From Sideroxydans sp. (lineage in GTDB: Bacteria > Pseudomonadota > Gammaproteobacteria > Burkholderiales > Gallionellaceae): 38,507 nucleotides of DNA. The notes under the pieces were generated by a model that saw only the letters and a program-made list of their open reading frames with translations, did no database searches and had not been told where the DNA came from. The translations under genes were made by a program, and so were the position numbers. This document shows, one piece after another, positions 1 through 9,790 of this stretch (within the stretch, counting starts at the first letter, position 1; every line of letters begins with the position of its first letter). The DNA lies in NCBI GenBank assembly GCA_028687425.1, contig JAQUAD010000027.1, forward strand, positions 1 to 38,507, read 5' to 3'.

Positions 1-208
1 CATGCAACAGCAAAGTTGCGCCGCCGAACACGGTGATGATGCCCAGGCTCACCCACAGCATGGTATCGACCTTGCCGTGATGGTATTTCACCCAGGCGAC
101 CTGTACGAAGGTGGCGGCGATCGCTGCGGCGGTGGCAGCGAATACGCCCGCCACTTTGAACACGATGAAGAACAGGATGACCGGGAACAGGTCGAACAGG
201 ATCTTCAT
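1..208 (-). CDS. yciB: YciB/IspZ-family inner membrane protein (5' part only)
   Basis: The visible N-terminal 69 residues begin [14 protein letters not shown] and are almost entirely hydrophobic, with a short charged stretch (VKYHHGKVD) between two membrane segments. This is the typical start of the YciB/IspZ septation-associated membrane protein family, whose members have about 180 residues and five membrane segments. The family is linked to cell-envelope integrity and septation; its biochemical role is not settled. The start codon overlaps the stop of the upstream msrB by 4 bases (ATGA), so it is the last visible gene of the bcp-phoH-gst-msrB operon. The rest lies beyond the window edge. 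Confidence 0.85.
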   Translation of the reverse strand, partial: MKILFDLFPVILFFIVFKVAGVFAATAAAIAATFVQVAWVKYHHGKVDTMLWVSLGIITVFGGATLLLH

Positions 209-597
209 GTGCGATCCAGTGCCAGCGAGGCGGAATTGAGGCAATAGCGCAGGCCGCTGGGAGCAGGGCCGTCTTCGAACACGTGGCCCAGATGCGCACC
301 GCAGTTGCTGCACACGACTTCGATGCGTCCCATGCCGAGCGGATCTTCGTCGCTGTATTCGACAGCTTCCTCTTCGATCGGCTGCCAGAAGCTGGGCCAG
401 CCGGTGCCGGATTCATACTTGGTCTCGGAATCGAACAATGGCGCGCCGCAGCACACGCAGCGGTAGGTGCCGATGTCATGGCAATCCCAGTATTCTCCGG
501 TGAAGGCGGGTTCGGTGCCGCCCTTGCGGCAGATCTCGTATTGTTCGGGCGTGAGTTGTTCGCGCCATTCTTCATCCGTTTTGTCGATGTCGTTCAT
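205..597 (-). CDS. msrB: Peptide-methionine (R)-S-oxide reductase MsrB, cytosolic
   Basis: This 130-residue protein is a complete MsrB domain with no signal peptide. It reduces the R epimer of methionine sulfoxide in proteins, using thioredoxin. Zinc-binding pairs are C47/C50 and C96/C99; the GTGWPSF motif is at about 64-70, and the catalytic cysteine is C119 in RYCLN. The ATG at 597 is chosen because the family normally starts just before the conserved [11 protein letters not shown] segment; the longer upstream reading frame is Arg-rich and lies inside gst. The gene overlaps gst (4 bases) and yciB (4 bases), so it is translated as part of a housekeeping operon. A second, exported MsrB is at 10193-10681. 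Confidence 0.93.
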   Translation of the reverse strand: MNDIDKTDEEWREQLTPEQYEICRKGGTEPAFTGEYWDCHDIGTYRCVCCGAPLFDSETKYESGTGWPSFWQPIEEEAVEYSDEDPLGMGRIEVVCSNCGAHLGHVFEDGPAPSGLRYCLNSASLALDRT

Positions 598-1208
598 TTG
601 TTGTCCGCCAGTGAGAGTTGGATGCCGGGTCGTGCACTCATGCGCAGGAACCATGCGGCCAGGTCGGGGTGTGCGCCGCGCCAGTCGCGTCCGGGTTGAC
701 GCAGGTCGAGATAGGCCAATGCGCTTACCAGCGCCAGATCGGCCAGCGTGAGTGCATCGCCCTCGCACCAGTCGCGCGTGCCGAGCTGCGCGGCGATGTG
801 CTGCAAGGTATGCGTGATGGCATTGTTATGCAATTCGAGCGTGGCAGCGAGCTGCATCTCCTGCGGGCGCAATACTTCGTTGCGCACCACGATGGCCGAA
901 TCCATGATGCCATCGGCCAGTGCTTCCCAGCGCCGCACCCGCATGCGCGCCAGCGCATCGTTGCGCGGGATGAGGATGGGCGTGTCGTTGAGCGTGTCGG
1001 CATATTCCGTGATCACCACGGAATCGAAGATGCATTCGCCGTCGTCGAGGATCAGCGCCGGGATGCGGCCCAGCGGATTGACGCGATACACCTCGCTGTT
1101 CGGATCGCTGGGCGGGTCGACCACATAGTCGTGCGGCAGGTTCTTCTCCAGCAGCACCAGACGTGCTTTGCGCACGTATGGGCTGGTATTGGAGCCGATC
1201 AGTTTCAC
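594..1208 (-). CDS. Glutathione S-transferase family protein
   Basis: The 204-residue protein has the two-domain layout of a bacterial glutathione S-transferase. An N-terminal thioredoxin-like fold starts [17 protein letters not shown] and contains the cis-Pro/Ser glutathione-site region ([11 protein letters not shown], then DSVVITEY). An alpha-helical C-terminal domain follows, with the conserved N-capping segment ALTLADLAL. It resembles the YibF-like group; the substrate is not predictable. The start is GTG at 1208, overlapping the stop of the upstream phoH-like gene by 4 bases (GTGA), which implies translational coupling. Its stop overlaps msrB in the same way. Position between peroxiredoxin, MsrB and PhoH genes suggests a general stress or detoxification role. 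Confidence 0.88.
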   Translation of the reverse strand: MKLIGSNTSPYVRKARLVLLEKNLPHDYVVDPPSDPNSEVYRVNPLGRIPALILDDGECIFDSVVITEYADTLNDTPILIPRNDALARMRVRRWEALADGIMDSAIVVRNEVLRPQEMQLAATLELHNNAITHTLQHIAAQLGTRDWCEGDALTLADLALVSALAYLDLRQPGRDWRGAHPDLAAWFLRMSARPGIQLSLADNK

Positions 1209-2617
1209 AGCACCTCTCCGGCGTGATCCGCCAGACGCGAACGTTCGCCGCGTTGCAGCGTGACATGGCCGCTGTGCGCCCAGCCCTTGAAGCGGTCCAC
1301 CACATAGGTCAGGCCGGAACTGCCTTCGGTCAGGTAAGGCGTATCGATCTGAGCGATGTTGCCCATGCACACCACCTTGGTGCCGGGGCCGGCACGCGTG
1401 ATCAGCGTCTTCATCTGCTTGGGCGTCAGGTTCTGCGCTTCGTCAATGATGAGGAACTTGTTGAGGAAGGTGCGGCCGCGCATGAAGTTGAGCGACTTGA
1501 TCTTGATGCGCGAGCGGATCAGGTCGCGCGTGGCTGCGCGTCCCCATTCGCCGCCTTCGTCGCTGGACTGGTTGAGCACGTCCAGGTTGTCGTCCAGTGC
1601 GCCCATCCAGGGTGACATCTTCTCTTCCTCGGTGCCGGGCAGGAAGCCGATGTCCTCACCTACCGAGACGGTGACGCGGGTCATGATGATCTCGGAATAG
1701 ATCTTGTGCTCCAGTACCTGCATCAGACCGGCCGCCAGGGTGAGCAGGGTCTTGCCGGTACCGGCCTGGCCGAGCAGGGTGACGAAATCGATCTCGGGGT
1801 TCATCAGCAGGTTCATCACGAAGTTCTGCTCGCGGTTACGTGCAGTGATACCCCAGATGGCGTTCTTGCTGTGCGTGTAATCGGTCAGCGTGAGCAGGGT
1901 GGCGGTGTCGTCCTTCTGCGCGGCGACCACGGCGTAGAACGGGCTGTCCGCATTGTCCTGATAGACGAACTCATTCACCATCATGTCGCGGCACAGGGGG
2001 CCCTTGATGGTGTAGAAGGTCTGGCTGGCTTGCGTGCCCGACTTCATGTCCTTGCCGTGCGTCTCCCAGAAATCGGCAGGGAGTTCGCGCGTGCCGGCAT
2101 ACAGCAGGTCGGTGTCTTCCAGTACCTTGTCGTTGAAATAATCTTGTGCCGACAATCCCAGTGCACGCGCCTTGATGCGCATGTTGATGTCTTTGGACAC
2201 CAGTGCGACCTGACGCTTGGGCTGATGCTTGTGCATGTGCGCGACCACCGCCAGGATGGCGTTGTCGGCCTTGCCGTTGGCCAAGTTTTCCGGCAGCTCA
2301 TGCGTGATGAACTCGGTCTGCAGGTAGAGGCGGCCGGTAGCATTCTTGTTGCCCAGCGCGTCCAGTGCCACGCCTTGCTCGATGGTGTCTTCACTCTGGC
2401 TGACCAGGTTGTCCAGGAAACGGCTGGCCTGACGCGCGTTGCGGGCGACTTCGGTCATGCCCTTCTTGTTGTTGTCCAGTTCTTCCAGCACGAACATGGG
2501 CAGGTAGACGTCATGTTCCTCGAAACGGAACAGGCTGGTGGGGTCGTGCATCAGCACGTTGGTGTCCAGCACGAACAGCTTGGTGGTTTTCTCCGGCGAG
2601 GTTTTGCGGGCGTTCAT
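1205..2617 (-). CDS. PhoH-family ATPase with N-terminal PIN domain
   Basis: The protein has 470 residues. The N-terminal PIN-like nuclease domain (about residues 13-150) carries the acidic start motif LFVLDTNVLMHD. The C-terminal PhoH ATPase domain has Walker A GQAGTGKT (about residues 283-290) and a Walker B segment FLIIDEAQN. This PIN-PhoH fusion (YlaK/PhoH2 type) is known as an RNA helicase/RNase in other bacteria, so a role in RNA metabolism under stress is plausible but inferred. The ATG at 2617 lies 8 bases after the bcp stop, with an AGGAA-like site before it; the alternative longer start would overlap bcp and adds an Arg-rich tail not seen in the family. Confidence 0.93.
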   Translation of the reverse strand: MNARKTSPEKTTKLFVLDTNVLMHDPTSLFRFEEHDVYLPMFVLEELDNNKKGMTEVARNARQASRFLDNLVSQSEDTIEQGVALDALGNKNATGRLYLQTEFITHELPENLANGKADNAILAVVAHMHKHQPKRQVALVSKDINMRIKARALGLSAQDYFNDKVLEDTDLLYAGTRELPADFWETHGKDMKSGTQASQTFYTIKGPLCRDMMVNEFVYQDNADSPFYAVVAAQKDDTATLLTLTDYTHSKNAIWGITARNREQNFVMNLLMNPEIDFVTLLGQAGTGKTLLTLAAGLMQVLEHKIYSEIIMTRVTVSVGEDIGFLPGTEEEKMSPWMGALDDNLDVLNQSSDEGGEWGRAATRDLIRSRIKIKSLNFMRGRTFLNKFLIIDEAQNLTPKQMKTLITRAGPGTKVVCMGNIAQIDTPYLTEGSSGLTYVVDRFKGWAHSGHVTLQRGERSRLADHAGEVL

Positions 2618-2625
2618 GTTTTTCC

Positions 2626-4138
<1,513 letters not shown>

Positions 4139-4155
4139 CGACATAGGAGGCGAGG

Positions 4156-4593
4156 ATGAGCAATCCTTTCACAGTCAGTCTGGTGTCATGGCACGACGGT
4201 GAACCTTTGCTGCGAGCGATACGAGAGGCAGTGTTCATCCGCGAGCAGGGTGTGCCGGAGGAACTGGAGTGGGATGAGTTCGACGAGACCTGTCGTCATG
4301 CCCTGGCGCTCAGTCTGTCCGGCGAAGCGGTCGGTTGCGGGCGCATCCTGCCCAACGGTCACATCGGACGCATCGCGGTGATGCAGTCGTGGCGCAAGCA
4401 GAAGGTCGGCACTGCGCTCATGGAAGCCTTGCTGGACGAAGCGCGTTCGCGCAAGTACCCAGCGGTGGATGTCGATGCGCAAATGCATGCCGTACCGTTC
4501 TATCAGAATTTCGGTTTCGCTACGGTGGGGGAACAGTTCATGGATGCGGGATTGCCGCACATCAAGATGACGCTGGAACTCGCGCCGGATTGA
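4156..4593 (+). CDS. GNAT-family N-acetyltransferase
   Basis: The 145-residue protein has the GNAT fold: an N-terminal strand-helix part with VFIREQGVPEELEWDEFD, then the acetyl-CoA-binding motif A region (IGRIAVMQSWRKQKVGTALMEALLDEA, positions about 70-97) and the C-terminal FYQNFGF segment. The FIREQGVP motif is typical of the group related to ElaA/YjcF-like acetyltransferases, whose substrates are unknown. A strong ribosome binding site (TAGGAGGCGAGG) precedes the ATG. It is the third gene of the tadA operon and converges with the CbiM-like gene across a 6-base gap. Confidence 0.88.
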   Translation: MSNPFTVSLVSWHDGEPLLRAIREAVFIREQGVPEELEWDEFDETCRHALALSLSGEAVGCGRILPNGHIGRIAVMQSWRKQKVGTALMEALLDEARSRKYPAVDVDAQMHAVPFYQNFGFATVGEQFMDAGLPHIKMTLELAPD

Positions 4594-4599
4594 AATCCT

Positions 4600-5268
4600 T
4601 CATTTCCCGTCCAGATACTCCGCATCGCTGAAGTTTTTTACCGACTCCGGCTGGAACACGGTGAAGGCCGTGATCAGCATGCCGGTCATGAATGCCTCGG
4701 TCAGCATGATGATGGGGGCGGCGATCAGGTAGTGATGCTGTATCTCGCTCCATGTGTAGTGAGTCAGCAACAGCAGCAACAGACATGTCGCCGCCACATT
4801 GAGCACGATGGAGAATCCCGCGCAGAGGAAACCGTTCCACAGCACGTAGAAGAACAGGTTCTTCGGCAGGTTGCGCTGGCTGAAGCGTAACAGCCATTCC
4901 GTGAACAATGCCGGGACGGCGATCATCAACAGACCGTTGATGCCGAGGGCGACGTAGTCCGCGCCGCTGCGAAAGAAGGATGCGATCATCACCAGCGTCA
5001 GGCTGATCACGGCGACCGGCCAACCGAACATCAGCACGAACAGCGTTGCGCCCAGGATGTGGAAATTGACACCGGGGCGTATGCCCGCATTGAACTGCCA
5101 GAACACGAACGCACCGATGACCAGACCGACCAGTGCATTGGTCATGCTCTGGTTGTCCAGCAACTGTCGCCAGTCGGCGTGCTTCAGCGCGCGATAGATG
5201 AATGCCGCGAACAGCAGATCGAACAGCCACAGCCAGTCGGAAGTGAACAGGGTGGCTGGCAGGTTCAC
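4600..5268 (-). CDS. CbiM-like energy-coupling factor transporter permease
   Basis: The 222-residue protein has six to seven hydrophobic segments and the CbiM-type features: small polar residues within membrane helices and the NFHILGATLFVLMFGWP region, matching the helix that contributes to the metal site in CbiM/NikM. In the ECF family such proteins are substrate-specific components for cobalt or nickel. No CbiN, CbiQ or ATPase gene is adjacent, so the substrate and the energizing module are unknown. The start is GTG at 5268, overlapping the ygfZ stop by 4 bases, so it is coupled to ygfZ. Confidence 0.75.
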   Translation of the reverse strand: MNLPATLFTSDWLWLFDLLFAAFIYRALKHADWRQLLDNQSMTNALVGLVIGAFVFWQFNAGIRPGVNFHILGATLFVLMFGWPVAVISLTLVMIASFFRSGADYVALGINGLLMIAVPALFTEWLLRFSQRNLPKNLFFYVLWNGFLCAGFSIVLNVAATCLLLLLLTHYTWSEIQHHYLIAAPIIMLTEAFMTGMLITAFTVFQPESVKNFSDAEYLDGK

Positions 5269-6296
5269 GGCAGGGCGTAGGGCAGCGGTTCGAATTCAAG
5301 ACGCGGGCCGGTCAAGGCACCGAGGTGAACCGGGAAGGCATCTGCAGCTTCGGTCTGTGCCACCACCAGCATCTCGAACCCGCCATGCGCGGCTTGTGCC
5401 GCATTCACCACTTCGCCGCAGTGCTGCGCCGGATCGGCGGCGCTGAACACCTTGTCGCCGGGTAGCGGTGCGCTATCGGTCATCACGCGTGCCAGGTACA
5501 TGCGGCGTTTCGCTTTGCCCAGATAATGCATGCGCGCCACGACTTCCTGCCCGGGATAGCAGCCCTTCTTGAAATTGATGCCGCCGATGAGTTCGAAGTT
5601 GACCATCTGCGGCACGAATGCTTCCTGCGTCTGCGGCAGGATGAACGGGATACCGGCGCGGATATCCAGCCAGTCCCAGCAGGGAGAGCCGGCAGGCGTT
5701 GCAGTGGCAGCCAGCGAGTTCCATATCTCGCCGGCACGCGCGGCTGGGGCGACGATCTGCATGCGGCGCGCATCGCGGCGGATCAGTGCGGCATCGTTTG
5801 TCTGCGTCACGCTCATGCTGTCGCCCGGCATGTCTGCATACAGAGCCTGCAGGGCAGACAGCGCTTTGTCGCCGCTCAGCCCGATGCATACCTGTTCATC
5901 GCTGATGTCGGTGATCTTCACTTTGGAACGCAGCACATACATCGACAGTTTCTTGCGCATCGCTTCGCACAGTCCGCGCGGCATCTGCAGGATGTAGGCA
6001 TCGTCCTGTTTCCAGATCAGCATGCTGGCCAGCATGCGTCCCTTGGCATTGTTGAAACTGGAAAGTTGTGAGCGTCCGTTGTCGACATCGCGGATATCGT
6101 TGGAGAGCAGGTTCTGCAGGAAGCCCTGCGCATCTTCACCCGTTACCTGCAGCAGGCCGAAATGCGACAGGTCGCACAGGATGTCGCCACGCTCAGCTGC
6201 TTCACGCTCCGCCGCAGCGTTGCCGAAATCGTGCAGCACGCCTGCAACGAGGTTCGCCTTGTTCGTCGTCAGGAAATCTTGCCAGTCTGTGTTCAT
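5265..6296 (-). CDS. ygfZ: Folate-binding YgfZ-type Fe-S cluster protein
   Basis: The 343-residue protein has the GcvT-like tetrahydrofolate-binding fold and the diagnostic YgfZ motif K244-G-C-Y-P-G-Q-E251 with Cys246. YgfZ helps maintain or repair certain iron-sulfur enzymes, in a folate-dependent way. The start ATG at 6296 is chosen over more upstream codons because the family begins near this point and an upstream extension would run into the divergent promoter region. Divergent from the peptide-binding gene at 6367 with 70 bases between. The CbiM-like permease follows with a 4-base overlap. Confidence 0.92.
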   Translation of the reverse strand: MNTDWQDFLTTNKANLVAGVLHDFGNAAAEREAAERGDILCDLSHFGLLQVTGEDAQGFLQNLLSNDIRDVDNGRSQLSSFNNAKGRMLASMLIWKQDDAYILQMPRGLCEAMRKKLSMYVLRSKVKITDISDEQVCIGLSGDKALSALQALYADMPGDSMSVTQTNDAALIRRDARRMQIVAPAARAGEIWNSLAATATPAGSPCWDWLDIRAGIPFILPQTQEAFVPQMVNFELIGGINFKKGCYPGQEVVARMHYLGKAKRRMYLARVMTDSAPLPGDKVFSAADPAQHCGEVVNAAQAAHGGFEMLVVAQTEAADAFPVHLGALTGPRLEFEPLPYALP

Positions 6297-6366
6297 GATC
6301 GTGTCCTGTTGGAATCGTTGCGTAATGTTACCGTGAAGCGGAGTGTTTCGGCTAAACTCTCGCGCC

Positions 6367-8481
6367 ATGAAATCCTTGTTGCTGCTTTTGCCTTTGCTGT
6401 TGCTCACCGCCTGTGACGGCGCGCTGTGGAACTCTCCTTACCCTGCCGATGATGCCGGCAAGTCCATTCTCTATACCGCCTTCACCGAACGGCCCAAGCA
6501 TCTCGACCCGGCGCAGGCCTATAGCGAGAACGAATACGAGTTCCTGGCGCATATCTACTCGCCGCCGCTGCAATACCATTATCTGAAGCGCCCATATCAA
6601 CTGGTGCCGCTGGCCGGCAGCGACATGCCGCGCGTGAGTTATTACGATGCGCACCACAAGCAGCTGCCGCTGACCGCGCGCGATGCGCGTATCGCCTACA
6701 GTGTGTACGAGATCCGCATCAAGCCCTATATGCGCTATCAGCCGCACCCGGCACTGGTGCCGGGCAATCTTTATCTCAAGGAGCGAGACCTGGAAGGCAT
6801 CCATGGCCTGAAAGATTTCGCTGCGCAAGGCACACGCACTGTCACTGCGGAGGACTACGTCTATCAGATCAAGCGCCTGGTCCATCCGCAATTGCATACC
6901 CCCATTGCAGGCGTGATGATGGAATACATCGTTGGTCTCAAGGAATATGCGGCCGCCTTGCAGGCTGCGAGCAAGGCGCAGCCGGATGCATACCTCGACC
7001 TGAACGCCTATCCCTTGCCCGGCGTGGAAGTAGTCAATGCCACCACTTACCGCATCACCGTCAAAGGAAAGTATCCGCAGTTCGCCTACTGGCTGGCGAT
7101 GCCGTTCTTCGCGCCCATGCCGGAGGAGGCGGTGCGCTTCTACGCGCAACCCGGTATGAAGGAACGCAACCTCACGCTGGATTGGTGGCCCATCGGCAGC
7201 GGACCGTACTATCTTTCCGAGAACGACCCGAACAAGCGCATGGTGCTGACGAAGAACCCTTACTACGACAGCGAACGTTTCCCGAGCGAAGGCGAGGAGG
7301 GTGATGAAGCCGCGGGACTGTTGCAGGATGCAGGCAAGAAATTGCCGTTGATCGAGCAGGTCGTGTTCTCGCTGGAGAAGGAGACCATCCCGTACTGGAA
7401 CAAATTCCTGCAGGGCTATTACGATGCTTCCGGCATCAGTTCGGACAGTTTCGACCAGGCGGTGCAGATCAGTGTCGGCGGTGAGGCGAATGTCAGCGAC
7501 GCGATGCAACAGCAAGGCATCAAGCTCTCCACCTCGGTCGCCACTTCCACCATGTACACCGGCTTCAACTGGCTGGATCCCGTGGTGGGCGGCGATACGC
7601 CGCGTGCCACCAAGCTGCGTCGTGCCATCGCAATCGCCGTCGATTTCGAGGAATTCATTTCTATCTTCGCCAACGGTCGCGGCATCGCCGCACAGTCGCC
7701 CATCCCGCCCGGCATCTTCGGTTATCGCGCAGGTTGCGAAGGGATCAATCACTATGTGTATGACTGCGTGAACGGCGAAGCGCAGCGCAAACCCATCGAA
7801 GCAGCGAAGAAGCTGCTGGCGCAGGCGGGCTATCCGGATGGAGTTGATGCCCAGACTGGCCGACCGCTGGTCCTGCACTTCGATACCACTGCCACCGGCG
7901 TTGGCAACAAATCGCGCCTGGACTGGATACGCAAGCAGTTCGACAAGATCGGGGTGCAACTCGATGTGCGCAGCACCGACTGGAATCGTTTTCAGGACAA
8001 GATACGGCGCGGCGACACACAGATGTTTTTCATGGGATGGAACGCGGACTATCCGGACCCGGAGAATTTTTACTTCCTGTTGCACGGCCCGCAGGGCAAG
8101 GTGAAGTTCAGCGGCGAGAACGCCAGCAACTACAGCAGTCCGGAGTTCGACCGTCTGTTCGAACGCGTGAAAAACATGGAGAACGGCCCGGAACGTCAGG
8201 CCATCATCGACCGCATGCAGGAGATCCTGCGCCGTGATTCGCCGTGGCTATGGGGCTACCACCCCAAGAACTATGTGCTGCAGCACGGCTGGCTGCACAA
8301 CATCAAACCCAACATCATGGCCAACAACAAGCTCAAGTATTGGCGCGTGGATGCCGCGCATCGTGAACAGAAACGGCACGAGTGGAACAAGCCGGTGTAC
8401 TGGCCTTTGCTGCTTGGTGCAGGCCTGCTGGTGTTGTTCGGCTGGTTGATGTGGCGAGCGTTGAAGAAGAGGGAACAGTAA
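6367..8481 (+). CDS. Peptide ABC transporter substrate-binding lipoprotein with C-terminal membrane anchor
   Basis: The 704-residue protein belongs to solute-binding family 5 (OppA/DppA type), with typical segments such as IGSGPYYLSENDPNK, the DFEEFI-type region and QMFFMGWNADYPDP. A lipoprotein signal is clear: LLLLTAC with Cys16, followed by Asp at +2, the residue that retains lipoproteins in the inner membrane. Unusually, the extreme C-terminus has a second hydrophobic segment (about 680-697) followed by basic residues (WRALKKRE), so it may be anchored at both ends. The ATG at 6367 gives the exact lipoprotein leader. The matching permeases and ATPase begin 5.3 kb downstream at 13753, separated by unrelated genes. 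Confidence 0.88.
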   Translation: MKSLLLLLPLLLLTACDGALWNSPYPADDAGKSILYTAFTERPKHLDPAQAYSENEYEFLAHIYSPPLQYHYLKRPYQLVPLAGSDMPRVSYYDAHHKQLPLTARDARIAYSVYEIRIKPYMRYQPHPALVPGNLYLKERDLEGIHGLKDFAAQGTRTVTAEDYVYQIKRLVHPQLHTPIAGVMMEYIVGLKEYAAALQAASKAQPDAYLDLNAYPLPGVEVVNATTYRITVKGKYPQFAYWLAMPFFAPMPEEAVRFYAQPGMKERNLTLDWWPIGSGPYYLSENDPNKRMVLTKNPYYDSERFPSEGEEGDEAAGLLQDAGKKLPLIEQVVFSLEKETIPYWNKFLQGYYDASGISSDSFDQAVQISVGGEANVSDAMQQQGIKLSTSVATSTMYTGFNWLDPVVGGDTPRATKLRRAIAIAVDFEEFISIFANGRGIAAQSPIPPGIFGYRAGCEGINHYVYDCVNGEAQRKPIEAAKKLLAQAGYPDGVDAQTGRPLVLHFDTTATGVGNKSRLDWIRKQFDKIGVQLDVRSTDWNRFQDKIRRGDTQMFFMGWNADYPDPENFYFLLHGPQGKVKFSGENASNYSSPEFDRLFERVKNMENGPERQAIIDRMQEILRRDSPWLWGYHPKNYVLQHGWLHNIKPNIMANNKLKYWRVDAAHREQKRHEWNKPVYWPLLLGAGLLVLFGWLMWRALKKREQ

Positions 8482-8490
8482 TGTGCTTCA

Positions 8491-9126
8491 TTACCACTTT
8501 AGCGCTTTCCTTCCCGCCAGATACCCGATCAGTCCCACCATTATCATCGGCAGATAATGCCACTGCAGTACATGCAGGATGGAGTCGTTCACTTCGTACA
8601 AACGCAACCAGATCGCGCCGACGCTGAACGCAGCGAGCAAGGCGAAGCTGCCTGCCCAGTGAGGATAGGTGCTGGCATAAGTTTGCAAGACCCAGAAGGC
8701 CAGCGCGGCCGGGATCAAGGAAACGAAGGTGATATCCAGCGTGCATTCGAAACTGTGTACCGGGAATGGTGCCGGGGGCGTATCGGTCAGCCAGGCGAAG
8801 GTCATCAGCAGCATGAACATGGCGACAAAAACCGCCGGTGCATAAACGAGCTTGCGTTTCTGGTGCAGATCGGGGAAGGCGAGCAGGGCGGAACCGAAGG
8901 TGGTAGCGAGCAGGATAAGCAGCAACAACAACAGCTCTGCGACATACAACGGCTGCTGTACAGCTTGCGCCAGATCCGGCCGCAGTCCCGAGGCGGCTAG
9001 TGCGACGAGCAGATAGATCAGCGCAGTGCCCGCCCATTTCAGGCTCAGCACCCACGGTGACGGCGCGGGGCGGATGGTTGTCGCCTCGCTGCTCAGTTGT
9101 TGCACCAGTTGTTCGATGTCTTTCAT
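8491..9126 (-). CDS. nrsF: NrsF-like anti-sigma factor (DUF1109), six membrane segments
   Basis: The 211-residue protein has a short cytosolic N-terminus (MKDIEQLVQQLSSEATTIRP) and six hydrophobic segments, the DUF1109/NrsF layout. NrsF proteins hold a SigF-type ECF sigma factor at the inner membrane and release it under oxidative stress. The start overlaps the stop of the sigma gene by 4 bases (ATGA). Only one cysteine is present (C128); the region near 176-192 (RLYEVNDSILHVLQWHYLP), where relatives usually have a second conserved cysteine, has none, so the sensing chemistry may differ. Assignment rests on topology, the PxP...WH pattern and gene context. Confidence 0.85.
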   Translation of the reverse strand: MKDIEQLVQQLSSEATTIRPAPSPWVLSLKWAGTALIYLLVALAASGLRPDLAQAVQQPLYVAELLLLLLILLATTFGSALLAFPDLHQKRKLVYAPAVFVAMFMLLMTFAWLTDTPPAPFPVHSFECTLDITFVSLIPAALAFWVLQTYASTYPHWAGSFALLAAFSVGAIWLRLYEVNDSILHVLQWHYLPMIMVGLIGYLAGRKALKW

Positions 9127-9665
9127 TTTTCTTCCAGCCTTTGTCTTAAAACTTTGTAGGCCCGATGGGCGGCGACTTTCACCGCCGATTCATTCATACC
9201 CATCTGCTGCGCGGTCTCTTTTGCGGTGTAACCCTGCTGATGCATCAGACGCAGAATGGTGGCCTGCTTCTCGGGGAGTTTTTCTATCTCCCCGCTGATG
9301 GATTCGTAACTGATGGCGGTTTCGGTTACATCGTCGTGCAATATGTTCTCCAGATCGGCGATGTCATCGGCGTGCCGCAGGTGGTCGGCGTAGTGCATGC
9401 GCAGGTGATCCTGCAGGCGGAAGTGGGCGATGGCGTACAGCCAGGGCTTGAAGGGGCGCCGGCCGTCGTAGGTGTGGCGCGCCTTGTGCAGCGAGATGAG
9501 TATCTCCTGCAGCACATCATCCACCTCGTGCTCGAAGCGCAGACGTTTGGACAGGAATGGCCGCAACAGACGCGCGGTTTCTCGCAGCAGCTCGGCGTAG
9601 GCCTGCTTGTCGCCCTGCAGCGTTGCGCGCATCAACTGTTCCAGATTGGATGAAATTTGTGTCAT
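9123..9665 (-). CDS. sigF: ECF-type RNA polymerase sigma factor, SigF-like
   Basis: The 180-residue protein has sigma region 2 (about 15-90, with VDDVLQEILISLHKARHTYD and PFKPWLYAIAHFRLQDHLR) and sigma region 4 (about 125-178, with LPEKQATILRLMHQQGYTAKE and the recognition helix around NESAVKVAAHRAYKVLR). Regions 1.1 and 3 are absent, as in ECF factors. Pairing with a DUF1109 anti-sigma gene (4-base overlap) places it with SigF of Caulobacter and Azospira. It is divergent from the Met-rich peptide operon, whose upstream region carries a matching promoter at 9671-9696. Predicted to activate that operon when released from NrsF. Confidence 0.9.
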   Translation of the reverse strand: MTQISSNLEQLMRATLQGDKQAYAELLRETARLLRPFLSKRLRFEHEVDDVLQEILISLHKARHTYDGRRPFKPWLYAIAHFRLQDHLRMHYADHLRHADDIADLENILHDDVTETAISYESISGEIEKLPEKQATILRLMHQQGYTAKETAQQMGMNESAVKVAAHRAYKVLRQRLEEK

Positions 9666-9670
9666 GCCTT

Positions 9671-9696
9671 GTAACTATTTTTTCGTCCGTTACGAA
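9671..9696 (+). promoter_or_regulatory. Putative SigF-dependent promoter of the Met-rich peptide operon
   Basis: GTAACT (9671-9676), a 16-base spacer and CGAA (9693-9696) match the GTAACC-N16-CGAA pattern that I recall for SigF-type ECF promoters. It points at the Met-rich peptide gene and would start RNA near 9703, giving a leader of about 85-90 bases. The -35 half-site also forms an inverted pair with GTTAC at 9689-9693. Inferred from sequence; not verified experimentally. Confidence 0.65.
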
Positions 9697-9790
9697 TCAA
9701 GGGGTGCACGGGGCAGAAAGTGTACCCGTGTATGAGGATACCACCCGGCATCGCTCGTCATATCGAACTGAAATCAAAAAGGAGAAACTC

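Noticed and set aside
6352-8085. Long open frame (577 codons) on the minus strand
   Set aside because: It is antisense to the peptide-binding protein gene and has reversed-codon composition.
9666-9700. A matching SigF promoter facing sigF itself
   Set aside because: The GTAAC on the minus strand (9693-9689) has no CGAA at 16-17 bases and would place the -10 region on the sigF start codon.
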